64,000 nt of DNA, from assembly GCA_007644065.1 (NCBI GenBank), contig VJWN01000004.1, positions 1,178,001 to 1,242,000 on the forward strand, read 5' to 3'. The notes below the pieces were generated by a model. That model worked only from the letters and a program-made list of their open reading frames with translations, was not told the origin of the DNA and ran no database searches. The position numbers and the translations under genes were made by a program. The number at the start of each line of letters is the position of its first letter. The first letter of the stretch is position 1. Origin of the DNA: Margaritispora aquatica (taxonomy: Eukaryota; Ascomycota; Leotiomycetes; Helotiales; Discinellaceae). Below, one piece after another: positions 25,689 through 38,816 of this stretch.

Positions 25689-27761
25689 TTAGCTACCTTC
25701 AACTTTACCTGCAAGCACCGGCCCATGATCAAGCGGACACCCGCAGGGCGCCCGCTTCCTGAAGCCTTCAACTGGCTCTGCAAGAGTCGAGGTCTCGGTA
25801 ATGAGCTCTTCTTGCTCATCATCTCCATTCCCATAAGCCATCATGGGCAATCGCTCATCGCTCGGTGTATTTTTATGACCTCGAGCCCAACTCCTCTCAC
25901 CCGCACCAAGTAGCCTTGGTTTGACCCCTGCCCACCAGCACCAATACACGACGCCGCTTCCCAAAATTGCTAATGCAGTCACTGGATACGCATAGTACGG
26001 GAAACGTCCACTTCCCTTGCGCTGAGAGGGTTTGATCCATGGTAGACCCAGAAGCAGGCAATTGCTTGCTGCAAATACAACGGTATATATCTTTCTTGCT
26101 TTGAATGGCGACTGCCAGTTCTCGGAGGGCGACATCTGAAGATAGAGCAGACCAAGGGAGATGGCAACGCTAATGACAGATACAGGATATCCTCCAATGT
26201 CAACAAGGAAATTGTATATCTCCCCGGGTGGCGGGACGATAATGACAATGACGGACACGAGCCAGTGCAAAAACAGGCCTGGTGTTGGACTATCCCAGCG
26301 ATTTTTACCTGCAAAAAAGTGTGAGAACGGCAGTAGTCCATCTTTACCCAGTTCTTGATTTACCCTTGCCTGCGCAAAGGATGTGGCAGCAATATTACCA
26401 AATGCCGAGATGATAATGAACAGAGGAAGAACATTCTCCCCAATGACTTCGCCAAAAATATTCCTGAAGAAATGTCCCGCAATCACAACTCCAGAAGAGC
26501 GAAAGTCCTCCTTGGAAACAACTAGGAAATATGCTATATTTGCTAGGATATAGCCCACGCTGACAAGCGACAATGCAACAGGAGCTGCTATCTTGAGAGT
26601 GCGAATCGGATTTCGCACTTCAGAGAGAACTTGATTGGCCGTGCTGTAACCCCGAAAGCAGTAGAGAATCTTGAGAAGCGCTGTGGCGTAATCGTAAGGT
26701 TGAGTTGATGAGCCAGCAAAGATGTTTGAAAAGTTCCTCTGCGCGGTACTGAAGTGAGAGCTTGAGGCGAGGTCAAAGGAGTCCATAGAGCCACTTAGGC
26801 GGCGACGGCTGAGTGGCGATGTAGAAGATCCCACGCCCATCAATGCTCCTGCGACACCAGAGAGGATGACAACAGCTAAGATGAGCATCTTACCAACTCC
26901 AAGCACGTTAATGATTCTCAATCCAAGCCCCTGATAACGTGCGTGAATGACACACAATAAGGTAACAACTGCAACAGCGATTGTACGAACGTTCCAGCGG
27001 TTGGCCTCGATCTCAAGCGCATACATTACATATTCCCCTAATACAATACAATTTGGCGTACTGAATCCAAGAAGCACCACATAAGACATGAATATGCAAG
27101 TTGCTAACATCCTTGGTTTTCTGAATATCCTTTCAAGATATACCCGCTCGCCTCCACTCCGAGGTATTGCTGTTCCTAGATCCAGATAGACAGCCAGGCC
27201 ACAAAATGAGATCAAGGAACCAATGATCCAAAGTAAGATGCACATTCCAACCGAGCCAACTGAGTTGAATATTGATGAAGGTACCGAATAAATGGCGACG
27301 CCGACAGTTTTCCCCAAGATTATATTGATTGCTGAAAATGTACCAAGCTTGCCGTTAGACAATAATGGATTGAACTGTGGCGTCGATAGGTAGTTTGAAG
27401 AATTTGAAGGGGAGATGAGTGTGGTACTGGTTGAAATATCATCATCTGTAAATCTGCGAAAGTCCTTCTTGTTTGGAGATATCCCCGAGATTGTCCTTGG
27501 GGTAGCAGGATAGTTTGAACTGCTGGTATAAGCACCGTATCGCGCTCGCTCTGTATTAACAAAGAGACCACTTCCATGTTCTCCGGTTAGCAAACTTGAA
27601 GGTCGGACTCGACGTGGAGTTACAGGTGATAGGCAATTGATATCGACGAAGGAATTCCTCAGAGGAGATGTCGATATCGATTCTCCAATAAATGCTTGAG
27701 AGAACTTCGCCATTTGGGCAGTGATTCCCGAATCTAGAATAAAGGCCCGTCCCTCGTACAA
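25689..27761 (-). CDS. Amino acid permease, APC superfamily, high-affinity methionine permease (MUP1)-like
   Basis: A single uninterrupted exon of 690 codons; MAKFSQAF, 16 residues downstream, is an alternative start. Residues about 1-130 are a Ser/Thr/Pro-rich cytosolic tail. The membrane core begins at GTFSAINIILGKTVGVAIYS and has about 12 hydrophobic segments. It includes SGGERVYLERIFRKP after TM3 and LSEVRNPIRTLKIAAPVALS between TM6 and TM7, features of the LAT/MUP branch of APC transporters. The C-terminal tail is polar (YGNGDDEQEELITE), a likely site for ubiquitin-controlled turnover. Expected role: plasma-membrane uptake of methionine or other neutral amino acids. Substrate is inferred from family resemblance only. 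Confidence 0.85.
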   Translation of the reverse strand: MYEGRAFILDSGITAQMAKFSQAFIGESISTSPLRNSFVDINCLSPVTPRRVRPSSLLTGEHGSGLFVNTERARYGAYTSSSNYPATPRTISGISPNKKDFRRFTDDDISTSTTLISPSNSSNYLSTPQFNPLLSNGKLGTFSAINIILGKTVGVAIYSVPSSIFNSVGSVGMCILLWIIGSLISFCGLAVYLDLGTAIPRSGGERVYLERIFRKPRMLATCIFMSYVVLLGFSTPNCIVLGEYVMYALEIEANRWNVRTIAVAVVTLLCVIHARYQGLGLRIINVLGVGKMLILAVVILSGVAGALMGVGSSTSPLSRRRLSGSMDSFDLASSSHFSTAQRNFSNIFAGSSTQPYDYATALLKILYCFRGYSTANQVLSEVRNPIRTLKIAAPVALSLVSVGYILANIAYFLVVSKEDFRSSGVVIAGHFFRNIFGEVIGENVLPLFIIISAFGNIAATSFAQARVNQELGKDGLLPFSHFFAGKNRWDSPTPGLFLHWLVSVIVIIVPPPGEIYNFLVDIGGYPVSVISVAISLGLLYLQMSPSENWQSPFKARKIYTVVFAASNCLLLGLPWIKPSQRKGSGRFPYYAYPVTALAILGSGVVYWCWWAGVKPRLLGAGERSWARGHKNTPSDERLPMMAYGNGDDEQEELITETSTLAEPVEGFRKRAPCGCPLDHGPVLAGKVEGS

Positions 27762-28767
27762 TCACATCCGCCGAGCAAATGATCGTTGTAATCTTACAAA
27801 CAAAATAAGCTCTGATAAACGAACGCCACATCAACTAGGAAGATGCTTGGTATCCTCGGCGTTACCACACAATGCAGGTGAAGGTTTTTGGTTGTGAGCA
27901 AGTTATAGAAAAGCGAAACGAAGATAACCTCTGGGGAGCGAGAGAATATGAGAGAGTTCTTTGGGTAGATGAGACAGGAGAAGGCGTAGTATGGGAGGTG
28001 GAGCCGATGCCGTGAGTGGATATAACACACGACTCCCTCCTCATGACAGACGAGACGCCATTCACAAACTATGAGATGAAAGCACAGTCCGAAAGAGCAT
28101 ATCCCATGTCACTGCAAATGACATCGTCGCCAGCGCGGGTTTCCTTTTCCCATATCTCCATGAGTGACATTCGAGGAGTGCACTTGCCTCAATCTTCAAA
28201 CGAAGCTTGGCGAAGCACGTCAAGATTCGAGTAGATGAGTCTGACTTCAGCCTCAGGAATAACAGCCAAAACTCGCGATGGACAGAAAGATTTAAATCCG
28301 TGTGGTGATTTTGACGGAGCCAGAATATCCTGTAACATAGCGAGTAACATCATGAAACACTATCCTTCGACAAAAGCTAAGATCGACGACAGACCGTGCT
28401 GACGAACAAGGAATAAACGCACGTGCATCTCCACAACGTCCTTCAGCATCATCTCTTCCGGTTTCCAAGCATGTGGATCATGCCAACGCGATTTGTGTTT
28501 CCAGCCACGGAAAGATCAGCCGCTCGACATGTTTGTGCCCCTTGGCAAGTGCTTCCAAGATGCATATGATAAGTTGTGCATCCTTTCTGGAATCCTTGGC
28601 CAAAGGTTTTGAATTGTATTGAAGACTTGGTGAACTATTTTCAGGCTCTTGAAACTTTGATTAAACGGATTCACAGAGAGTCCCTCAATTCCTGATGGCC
28701 TTTGACATTGAACGAAGCTCGGCTTTTGAACTCGGAATTTCATTACTCGTCTACGATCGAATGTCAC
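27762..28767. other. Intergenic, no gene seen
   Basis: Upstream region of the permease (minus) and 3' flank of the ankyrin/BTB gene (minus). Only shadow frames. Confidence 0.5.
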
Positions 28768-30805
28768 CTAAGCGTCCAATCTCAGCTTTTCCAAAAGAGC
28801 GTCAATCTTGCTGATCAAGAAGTTGTGGTTTATGGTTGCAGCATCGAACTCATCTTCTACAATTTCCCCACTGAGAGTGAGGATTCCTCCATCCGTGAAT
28901 GCGTTTTTCTCGGCATTGAGGCCAGCAGTAAGCGTCTCACTGGACTCGATATCAACACCTTCGTCAATAGCAGAACTTGTCACAGTGCTCAGAGCAACAG
29001 GAGTGATGTGCTCGCTCTCATCCATGATATCGTCGAGGCCAGAATCCTCAAATCCGAGCCGAAATCGCTCTTCAGATAAGTAGTACCGGATACTAATACA
29101 AGTCAATGTCTAGTGTCCAACGACAGGGTTTCGACTTACTCATCCAGTAGCTCAATGGTATCAGTCGCTTGACGCTTCTCAATTCGAGATGCACTTTCCT
29201 TGATCAATTCTTCAAACTCCTCCTCATCGATGTAGTCCTCCAAACGATATGCTAGGTACCGGGCACTGAACACTTCCAGTCGTTGTATCTTGAGAAGCCA
29301 TCCAGCTCGGATCACATCATAAACATTAATGGGCTCAATTTCAACCACCTTTTCGACACCAACCACGGTCTGAGTCAAATTTGTAATAGCTCCCATTCCA
29401 AGAGTGCTGAGTACTACAGCTGCTTTGTTCTTGAGTTTCTCAATAAAAAGCATATCCGCGGTGTACAGCACGTCCAAAGCTTTTTCGATGGGAATTTCGG
29501 CTTGTTCAGTGTATAGGAAATTAAGAATGATTTCCAGAACTTCTGGAGAGCAGTCGACCTTGACAATAAGAAGTGAGTCTGCTGTCGTTTGAGCTTCTCG
29601 GAAAGATGACTCAAACATGGTCTGGAAATACTCCGAACGAAGTAACATTGCACGATGAGCTGGGAATAATACAGATCGCTGTATTTTCCTTGTTACTAGT
29701 GACGAAATCGTGGCAACAGAAGGTCCTACTGGAATGACATTCAAAGAGGAGACATTTGCCTCCTTTGCCTCTGGAGACGTATCATCAGAATCATGCTCTT
29801 GAGTATCCTCGTCTGCTTGGAGTAGAATGTCGGCAAAAATGGAATTATCTTTCGTCCAACGGACATCCTGTGCTTTGCTAGAATCCACAATTATCTTGTG
29901 CTTCAACACATTATTCCGGAACCAAGACTCGATTTGTCCTCTTCCTCTGGTTACTTCGTCTTGATGCCGTTGCCTCGCTATCCGCCTGTCACTTCCTGCT
30001 AGAATTCCTTCCCATAGCGACTCTATTTCCAGCTGTTTACTGACCTTATCGATACCTTTGAACACATCTTCCTCTGACACCTTACTTTCTCTTGTAATTC
30101 CGAGATCGGTAGGCACATCTCCTAGGTATAGGTAACGCAGAGCAACATGAAATGCTTCATGAGGAATTGTACTAGCCAGCTTCCATGTCGTAGTCTCAGG
30201 TTGAGCAGCAAGCTTCTTTGCAAAATATGGGGATCGAGCGGATAATATGAATTTGTGAAGGTTCCATTTCTCAGTACCTGCTGTAAGACAGATGTCTGAT
30301 GTTTTCGGTGTTTGTCGAGTGAGTAATAGAGAGATATGGGAGGCCAGAGGCTGCAAAGGATTGGTATCTTTAGAAAAATCGTACTCAAGGAGGAGCCTCC
30401 GTATTCGATTATTCAACGCATTGTAGATGCATCTTTCACCTTGGAAAGTATCTCTCTCGCAGAGGGCACCAGACTCGAGTAACAGCTTCACCACTTCATA
30501 GTGTCCGCAAAGTGATGCCTGGAGTTGTAAGCCGAAGTCCAGGTCAATTGCAGAAGTTACATCATGTCAATCTTGATGCTTACCAAGATCAACGGAGTGT
30601 AATCGAATGGATCTCGAGCATTGATATTGACTCCACCAGCGATGGCTTCTTGACATCCTTTCAAATCAGCAACTCGACAAGCGTAAAGCAGCTTTTGAAA
30701 TTCTTCGCTGGTATCAAGAGGACTATCGTCTCGCAGGACTCCCTCGCGGATCATTTGATGTTCATCCTTGAGCTGACTCTCAAGCTCGCCCTTTAATATA
30801 ACCAT
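28768..30805 (-). CDS. Ankyrin-repeat / double BTB-POZ protein (ABTB1-like, yeast YIL001W-like)
   Basis: Three exons (30805-30584, 30518-29140, 29092-28768) give 641 residues. The N-terminus carries ankyrin repeats (KLLYACRVADLKGCQEAIAG; ARDPFDYTPLILASLCGHYE; VVKLLLESGALCERD). A first BTB domain follows from about residue 150 (WNLHKFILSARSPYFAKKLA). A second BTB sits near residue 365 (VLFPAHRAMLLRSEYFQTMF, then VDCSPEVLEIILNFLYTE). This ankyrin plus two-BTB architecture is that of metazoan ABTB1 and yeast YIL001W, thought to be cullin-3 adaptors; the target is unknown. The C-terminal about 110 residues, in their own exon, are acidic and end in a short helix (LISKIDALLEKLRLDA). Confidence 0.88.
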
Positions 30806-31190
30806 GTTGACAATCTATGTGAAATATGTACTATTCTTGGTGTTTGAAGTGCAGCAGACTGTAAGGATTTGTAATTCACACACAAGTACTCAGGACAGTA
30901 TAAATTGACTGAGTATATTTGCTGTTAACGCCGAGGCTTATCGCCACCAGCAGAGTGGATAAGACAAAACTTTGGGGTGCAAAGGGAAAAGTAAATTCCG
31001 ATCCGCGTTACAGACCGTAGTCATGGTAACCTACCCGGTTTAACAATTCCTCGGTATTTGTTTACATGGACAATTTAATATCACCATCACCAGACCACAC
31101 AGCAAATTAGCTTCGCCCATGGCCATTATTCACGACAAATACCGGTAACGATATCAAACACCACACCAACAGGATCACCAATTATACAAC
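30806..31190. promoter_or_regulatory. Divergent promoter region between the BTB gene and the NIMA kinase
   Basis: 385 bases between two divergent starts (30805 minus, 31191 plus). No specific operator was recognised. Confidence 0.4.
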
Positions 31191-33494
31191 ATGTCCGAAG
31201 GAGAAAAATACGATGTGCTGGAGAAGATAGGTTGGTGAATCATGGCACATTACTGTCGCATTGACTGACGACTGTAGGGCATGGTTCCTTCGGCATCATC
31301 AGAAAGGTGAGGAGAAAGATCGATGGGCAGGTCCTATGTCGCAAAGAAATCAATTATCTGCGCATGTCAACAAAAGAACGCGAACAACTCCATGCCGAAT
31401 TTGCAATCTTATCCTCCTTGCATCACCCAAATATCGTAGGGTACTACCACAGAGAGCATCTCAAGTCGACGCAAGATCTTCATCTGTACATGGAATACTG
31501 TGGAAATGGAGACTTAGGGCGGGTCATCAAAGATCTGCAGTCGAAGAAACAGTTGGCCGACGAGGGCTTTGTTTGGAGCATGTTTGCGCAATTGGTTACA
31601 GCTCTATACAGATGCCATTATGGAATTAATCCACCAGAAGCTGGGAGTGATACGATGGGTCTGGGAAATACGGTGAAGCCTAAGTCGCCTGTTGGTGGTG
31701 TCATGATCCTACATCGTGATCTGAAGCCCGAGAACGGTATGCAACAAACCACCCAATTCACAAATGGTACATGCTAACTGTACCACAGTTTTTCTTGGTG
31801 AGGATAACTCTGTCAAGCTTGGAGACTTTGGACTTTCCAAGATTATGCAATCTCATGACTTCGCATCTACCTATGTTGGGACGCCGTTTTACATGTCACC
31901 TGAAATATGTGCAGCGGAAAGATACACTCTGAAGTCCGACATCTGGGCGCTTGGATGCATCATGTACGAACTTTGCCAGCGCGAGCCTCCATTCAATGCC
32001 AAAACACATTACGACCTAGTCAAAAGGATCAAAACTGGAATTGTCGCCCCTTTGCCAAAAGTCTATTCTCCTCAACTAAGTGACGTTATCCGAAGTTGCT
32101 TGACAGTAAATCCAGACCAAAGACCAGATACCGCTACTTTACTCAACCTTCCAACAATAAAAATGATGCGGAAAGAGAAGGAAGTGGTTGAGATTGCACG
32201 AACTTTAAAAGAAAAGGAAGCACTGGCACAAAAGCGCATTCAAGAGGTTGAAGAGCAATTGAGAAATTTGGAGGCAACAAAAATTCAAATGCGTCAAGAA
32301 ATTGAAGCCACAGTCAGACGTGAATGGGAAGTAAGGGCAAAATTAGAGATAGATCGTCTTGTTCAGATTGAGATGGAAAGACTCCAAAGGAAATACGACA
32401 CTGAAGTCATGGAGAAGGTCGAATTTGAGTTACAGAAGCGCTTGAGTACTGGCAGCCAAGCTTCGGCTAAGGACTCCACTGGATCTAATCCTGGGTCTTT
32501 ACTGGCAACTGATGTTTCTTGTTCGTCAGTCAGCACAAATGGCGACGAAAGTGATTTTCACTCATCCACCGACCTGACAGATATTTCAGCCAATTCTCCA
32601 GAACCTGTCAAGGCTTCAAAAAAGAGTGCACGAACCCCTTTCGGCCGAGCTCAAACAATGTTCGTTGGTACACCTATGGATGTCGAGATGGCCGATCCAT
32701 CACCAATTTCGATCGCGTCTTTGGCACTATCTCCTCGTCGTAATGGTGCTACCAAACCTCCCGCAACAGGGAGAAATATCTTTGCCAACGCAGCAGCAGC
32801 CGAAGCTCGATGGCAACCAAGACTTATGGAGTCGGACGTTTCCGATGATGATGACTTGCCTCCTGTTCCTTCACCAACGAGACAGAAATCGATCAAAAAT
32901 CCCTTCAAGTCCAATGGGGGAGGACGACCTCCGTTAATCTCATTGAAAACAGCACCAGTTCAGAAGCAAGCATCTCAGCCCAACATATTCAATGCGGCCA
33001 AGCCACTTCCAGGACTCCCTACACTCTCCGCAGCACCAGAGTTGCGACCACAAACTAGCAATGCTGCTCTTCGCGAACGAAGTATCTCACCCAACCGAAG
33101 ACTGTCAAAGATTCCTTCCTCCACAAATCTCTGTCATGAAAATCAAATCCAGCCTCCTTCGCCTACACGAAAGCCAAGCTTGACAAAGGCAAAATCAACT
33201 AGTGAGGACCTGACAAAGTTCGCTGTGAAGAATAATATGGCCATTAAAGCTTCAAGTGCTCCAAACTTAGCTCCCAAAGGACGAACATTGGTTGAGCTGG
33301 CCCAAGCTAGAGCCGGCGGTAGGAGTTTAGATATGGACGGGAACCGAAGCCCAGAACCAAAAGGCAGAGCTTTCGCACAACGTATGGCAGAGCAGGGTGG
33401 AAGGTGTACAGGCGAACCACCAGTGTGGGATCCAGAGAGAGACGAAATGCCAAGTCCTTTCTTGTCTCGTACTCGTGCCCCAAGGAGAATGTAA
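31191..33494 (+). CDS. nimA: NIMA-type (NEK) serine/threonine protein kinase
   Basis: Exons 31191-31230, 31278-31736 and 31789-33494 total 2205 nt, 734 residues. The start MSEGEKYDVLEKIGHGSFG is the Gly-rich loop. The catalytic Lys is in VLCRKEINY, the HRD loop is LHRDLKPEN (split from the next exon), the magnesium loop is KLGDFGLSK, and the activation segment is GTPFYMSPEI. The kinase domain covers about residues 8-295. A coiled coil of about 100 residues follows (EIARTLKEKEALAQKRIQEV and beyond), then a long Ser/Pro-rich disordered tail with many phosphorylation-type sites. This is the layout of Aspergillus NIMA, yeast Kin3 and fission yeast Fin1, which drive mitotic entry and spindle/septum events. 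A 67-residue linker in the catalytic half around GLGNTVKPKSPVGG is typical of fungal NIMA. Confidence 0.95.
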
Positions 33495-33961
33495 CATCGA
33501 CGTTGACAGACTGAGAAAGTGACGAACATAATAATGACCGGCAAGGCGTCAAGCAAATGGAGGGCAAGGCAAGGGCAGGCAAGGGAAGGCAATGGTGTGG
33601 CACGGATTGGAAGAGTTTCAACGTTCAAGGCAGAAGTGGTGAAAGTGGTTTTGATCAGTCACTTCTCATTAGCACAAATTTCCTTTGTTTGAACGCATTG
33701 AAAGAGTGATGAACAGCTCGGCGAAGCATGCAAGTCAATGATGATGACTACGAGTTTGGCAGTGAGGCGACGGCGTTAGATTGGCATTGTATGCGCATGG
33801 ATATTGGTGTATTGTACTGCATACTAGTGGGGTGTTAAGGCGTCTAGTGAACCAGGATAGGAGCATGAAAGTAAATCTCGATTGGAAAGTTACGAAACGG
33901 TGTCTTCATTCTTGTGGTATTCACCCATCACAGGTGTTTGCCTTCTTCCACTTTTGATTGA
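33495..33961. other. Convergent 3' flanks, no gene seen
   Basis: Lies between the ends of the NIMA kinase (plus) and the small Lys-rich gene (minus). Confidence 0.5.
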
Positions 33962-34658
33962 TCACTTTTTCTGTGACTGTTGCTCCTTAACCTTCTCGGC
34001 TCCTTTCTTGGCCTTGCTAAATATGCCATTAGCACTGACGAACTCGTTTCACAAGAACCTTAGACACTTACACTCTCTTCCAATATTGATCAGAAGCCTC
34101 ATCAGCCATCTCTTCTACAAACTTTTCTTTCTCTGCTTTTGTGTCCAGGGCCTCGTACTTGTCCATCCTACGAGCTTCGCGACGAGCCTTGCTCTTGGCG
34201 GACCAGTTGCCCTCCCTGGCTGGATCCCTGTAGGATAACCTAATTAGCTTTTGCTCTGAATTGTGCTTTTCTTGTGTCCAGATGTCGAAGTTAAGACTGC
34301 GGAGTACAGGTATAGGATATCGATGCAGCTGTGCATAGCAGCCTGGGAATGAGGATTGTTATTTACCGCTGTCTAACAATCTTTCTATTAGTGATTTACC
34401 CTCGCTAATCTCTCGCTAACAAGAACATGGTGCTCTTACCTCTTCTTCTTCTTCTTCTTCTCTTCGGTCTTGGTCTTGGTTACTCTAGAGGTGGTCTTCC
34501 TAGAAAAATGTCAGATTCTGCGGATCCTCTAAAGACTGCATAATTCTCACTTCTCCGTCTTGCGTGGTGTCTTCTCCTCCCTATAGCATTTATGATCAGT
34601 AAACAGTTCGTAATTGGGAGATGCATCCTTACTTCTTGGTTGCCTTGGTTGGGGCCAT
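33962..34658 (-). CDS. Small Lys/Arg-rich protein with many introns
   Basis: Five exons can be joined in phase from ATG 34658 to TGA 33962-33964, giving about 107 residues. The sequence starts MAPTKATKKEEKTPRKTEKK, has a poly-Lys run near residue 35, then RDPAREGNWSAKSKARREAR and a helical end EEMADEASDQYWKRV. One intron is about 210 nt and could hide another exon. It is extremely basic, so a nucleolar, ribosomal or chromatin role is possible, but I recognise no family. Upstream, a leader with CAA repeats and two further introns (GTAAGT near 34820; GTATGT near 34735) looks like a spliced 5' UTR. The core resembles the basic C-terminus of the GIY-YIG gene. Confidence 0.6.
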
Positions 34659-37038
34659 CTTGATGATGGACTGTTGGCAATGAATCAGCACCACCTCAAA
34701 AACAATTCCTCGGCTAATTGTTTGTTGTTATACATACCGGCATTCGTCCGCGAGCTTGCAACAACTGATTATCATGAGTTAGTCATAGATCTGTGGAAGC
34801 AGATGTTGGAATTAACTTACTTCTGAGGTTGTTGTTGTTGTTGAGGAGAATTTGTGCAACGCAAGTTCAAAATCTTTTGGTTGGGGTTCAGAAGTCGAAT
34901 GCCTGATTTGGTCGGCACCGCTTTTCGGAATAGCTTCACAATCCTTAGCGAGTGCATCCAGCCCCACGCGCGACATCATAACTATATCTATGAGCTTATT
35001 CCATACAGGTAGGCTTATACTCAATGATTCTTGTCATGTGTTGATTGGATAAGCTTTCCAATATCCATTTACATCTTGGGTCTCTTCTGTGATGCTTCAC
35101 TTGTATACACTGGTTTATTACTACCTGTTACCTTAAGCAACCGCCTCGCCTAATACTGAATTATTGTTGAATGACAAGGATTGCTCAATCAAACAGTGGT
35201 CATCCAGGTCAAGAGGCATTTGAAGTAATTGTAGGAGGATGGCCTTCCTGGATTGCAAAATAGCTGTGACTTGCAAAACCCAAATGGGTATTTTTGGAGA
35301 TAACGTATCACTTGGAATATGTCTGGAAAGCAAAGATCAGATAGCAACATGTTCAGCAGATAGCATTTTCACTCCCCAACCTTTAACTCTATTAGCTTCT
35401 CCATATCGTTATGAGGACGGACTTTGCTGTATGCTCCTAAGATGGTATGGTCTCAAGGCTTGATTAGAAGCACTACAAAAAATTTACTGCAAAGAACTTG
35501 GATGTCATCACATCTCGATCGACGCAGAATGTTCCGACGAAACCTCTCACTACCATGCGCATCCGTCTAACATCTCGAGTCCACCAGCACCGTGATCTCG
35601 CTCGGCTGGCGGCTAAACCCCGGCCAGACCCGCCAACACGAGATGTAAACACGCCCCTTTTCAAAATCAACAAACAAATCCAAAGAGGCAATTCAATCAA
35701 CAATTTCACCTTTCATTCGTCCACCATCTCATTAAGCCAAAACAAAATCTGCAGCTCAAGCCACTTCCAAAAAGGCAAAAATGGCGGTTCTTGGAAGGAG
35801 GAAATGGCCCTCTCCCTCGGCGACATCTCTGCTCATCGCGCAGTCGATGGAGTTTGACATCGAGGCATCGATTGGAAGAATACATTGGGTTCATGAAGAA
35901 GAGACCGAATATAACACCACTAAGCGCGCCGTACTGTTTTTCGTTTTGTTTTGGGTGAGGTGATTTGGGTTGGGGTGTATTTAAAGGTCAGGAATGGTCA
36001 CGTGGGGAGGAGGGGACTGGACCGGAGGAGCTGGTTAGTCATGCTGGAGGCGGCGCTGATGCCGATATCTTTGCTATTTCATTGGTAGTGAGAGTGAGGT
36101 GTAGACAGTAGGCAGAGACAAGGCTCTGAAGATTAAATAAGTGGAGAAGCAGTAAGGGGGAGGAGACTCCGTGTAGTCCCATATAAAGGTATATGAGAAG
36201 TTGGCATGAAGCTGTAGAACTGTGTAGGGGAGTCGAAAGCAATATTGAATATCCTCAAGTTGAGATTGGTTGCTGTCTGTAATTGTAAGCTGAGAACGAC
36301 TGAATACATATGCGTAGAGGCAAAAGCATTGAAGAGGACGTTCTTTTTGGAGAGAGAACTTCATGATTAGACACAAAGCTTCAACAAACAAAAAAACCAT
36401 TTGCCTTCAAGCTCGTAATAGCTAGTTGCTCCCGAACTAGCATAGTTTCTAATCTAGAAACACTGGAGAATAAACATGTATTCATGTGTCCATGTGTCCA
36501 TGACACGGGGTAACTGTTAGACGAACTCAGGGCAGGGTTTCAACAGCAGTACTTCAAGAAGAAATGCTTGTTCAACAACATTGAAGAGAGAGAAGCGGAT
36601 ATCTAGAACTTAGAATTGTAGGACACGTTCAGTGGGCTACCTATGTAACCCCTGAAGGTAGTTCGACACTTGACATAAACACCCAGAATTGTAACATTTG
36701 GTACTGATGAGTATAGCACTAAGCTCGTCTTTCCTCCAGACCCTAACAAATACGCCTCTAGCAGGTTTCAAGCAGTATGAGGTGAACCAATTAAAGATAA
36801 AGGGCATGCCCTCAGCCTATGCTTATCTCGCCTCGAACAATAGCAGGCAACACAGATGTATTTCACATATGATCACAAGCTAAGGAAACAGACAACTTCA
36901 CACCATTACAATAGCATGCATATATGTATTCAGTACAAAAAATTCGACGTGCATTATGATTCACAAACTACAAGCGAGCTTAACATCAACCCTAGAATAC
37001 CAAAGCCGCCAACTCCAGACTCCCGAAGAAAGCGTGCC
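34659..37038. other. Leader of the small basic gene, then 2 kb without a clear gene
   Basis: 34659-35024 looks like spliced 5' leader sequence on the minus strand (a 70-codon frame MSISLPVWNKLIDIV... could alternatively be coding). From about 35060 to 37038 only short frames are seen; a 60-codon plus-strand frame at 35781 has no support. Confidence 0.4.
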
Positions 37039-38816
37039 TTAATACTCTTCGCCGGCATCATCTACATCGGTACCCTCCCTGTCTTCGAACTTCATAAAAG
37101 TCCCACGAACAACATTATCTCCAACAATGCTCTTCCATTGCACCTCAACATTTTCCAAAATTTCATCGTTGAAAGCAAGGTCAAGTGATGAAGCAAGAGC
37201 TTCGCCACTAGGACTGATCTCTTGAGCTTGTTCATAGTACAGTCTGTACAACGACTTGCCCTGACCATTTTCAGCCAGTTGGAGAAATCTAGAGAGTGCT
37301 AACTCCAAAAGCATTTTGCTTTGCTTCGAATGAAGGGTGGTGATATAGAGAACGCCTGTAATGTGGTCAGCATGCTATACTCCAATTTCATTTAAAATAG
37401 AAATATTGGAGAGAAAGAGCATCATCAGACTGTCAGAGGTATGTTATCTTCAATAGATTTCAGACAATGTAGATAAGTATTCATAAGTTGGATCATCATG
37501 TAATGCTTGAGGAAGGACGACGAAAAGAAAGAGTGCTACTGACATTGTCCAACAGGACATTCGCCTGTCTCGCTCGAATGGACCATGATGTAGACCGGAT
37601 GGGTTTGTTCTAGGCCATCTGCAGCAATGGAATGCGGCGGCAGCACCACAACTGAAACAGCCGCAAGAGGCGCGCCTTCGACACTGCTGTGGAAGAGAGA
37701 GTGGAGATGAGATGACACTACGGCAATGATTTTCGAGGCAAGCTTGGTTGTCGATGGGCGTATTTCAGCGCCATCTATCAAGCACCGAGTCTTGACTGTC
37801 TCACCACTCGACAGCTCCACCGCAACCAAGGAGCTTTCATCGGAAAGGACTTGGTTATTCTTGATGCCATGACCAAGGACATAGATACCTCCACCAACAG
37901 CTCCAGCTCGACAGGCGACCTGAGAAATCTCTGCACCGCCGCCCCACTTTGGGATCACGGCGCCAAAGCCAGGACCAAACATCCCAATGGAGGTAAGATG
38001 CCTGGCAATCCTGGGCAACGCCCATTTGACCAAAGTGTCTTCCGGAGAATCCAGAGATAGAGTGAGGGCAGAGATGACGCTCTGCAGACTCGTTGGCAGC
38101 CGAAATTGTGAGGACAAGAAGGTTGCAAGGCTAGCATCTGCGTGCGGCTGCCAAACATCTGCCTGACCCTCGAGATCCACCACGAACTTGAGAAATTTCA
38201 TCAAGCTTCTCTTTGCCCGGTTATCAATGCTCTTGTCCAGGAAAATATCTTCGCGTCCATTTGGTAGGCGCCTCAGTGTTTGACCAGACGTTGTGTCAAG
38301 GATCCACCAATTGCCTACCGCCTGAAATTCGAGCTGTCGATAGACCTTTGAAGAAACAAGTTGTGCCAGGAGCTTCGACTTGGTGTATATGATCTGCGGC
38401 GACAGTGTGAGGGTATAAGCCCTTGAGAATGAAAGCTTTTCGGCCTCGTTCTCGACCTCTGTCTTCCACAAAGAAGCATTTCGGAAAGGACCAGGTGGAT
38501 TTTCTACACAACATCAATCAGCAAAAGTAGTTGGCACGCTTTCGATGGGCGGACTCACCACCACTGATTACTTCCAGCCACTTGTCTACCTCTTGGAGAC
38601 TGAAAGCTGCTTCTGCTCCGCCATAGTAGTCGTTCGAGTCGACGTGTAATATCTTCTTTTCGGAGCGGGACAGAGCTCTTCACCAACAGCTAAGTCAGTC
38701 AGAGATGATCCAAGAGCCCATAGCTAGAGGGAAGAAGCTCACAACGCAAGCAGAGAGTTCTGCAATCCAGTGCCGTCAATCAAGACATCCCAGATGGTTT
38801 CGCTCAATGATTCCAT
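37039..38816 (-). CDS. MRS6: Rab escort protein (Rab geranylgeranyltransferase component A)
   Basis: Four exons (38816-38743, 38677-38559, 38503-37544, 37355-37039) total 1470 nt, 489 residues. It opens MESLSETIWDVLIDGTGLQN, then LSRSEKKILHVDSNDYYGG, the dinucleotide-fold and conserved region shared by Rab GDI and REP. It continues AFSLQEVDKWLEVISG, then VYRQLEFQAVGNWWI, MFGPGFGAVIPKWGGGAEIS and AGAVGGGIYVLGHGIKNN, the Rab-binding platform residues of the family. It presents newly made Rab GTPases to geranylgeranyltransferase II and delivers them to membranes. The third intron has donor GTCAGT. The C-terminus is acidic (FEDREGTDVDDAGEEY). It sits among unrelated housekeeping genes. Confidence 0.93.
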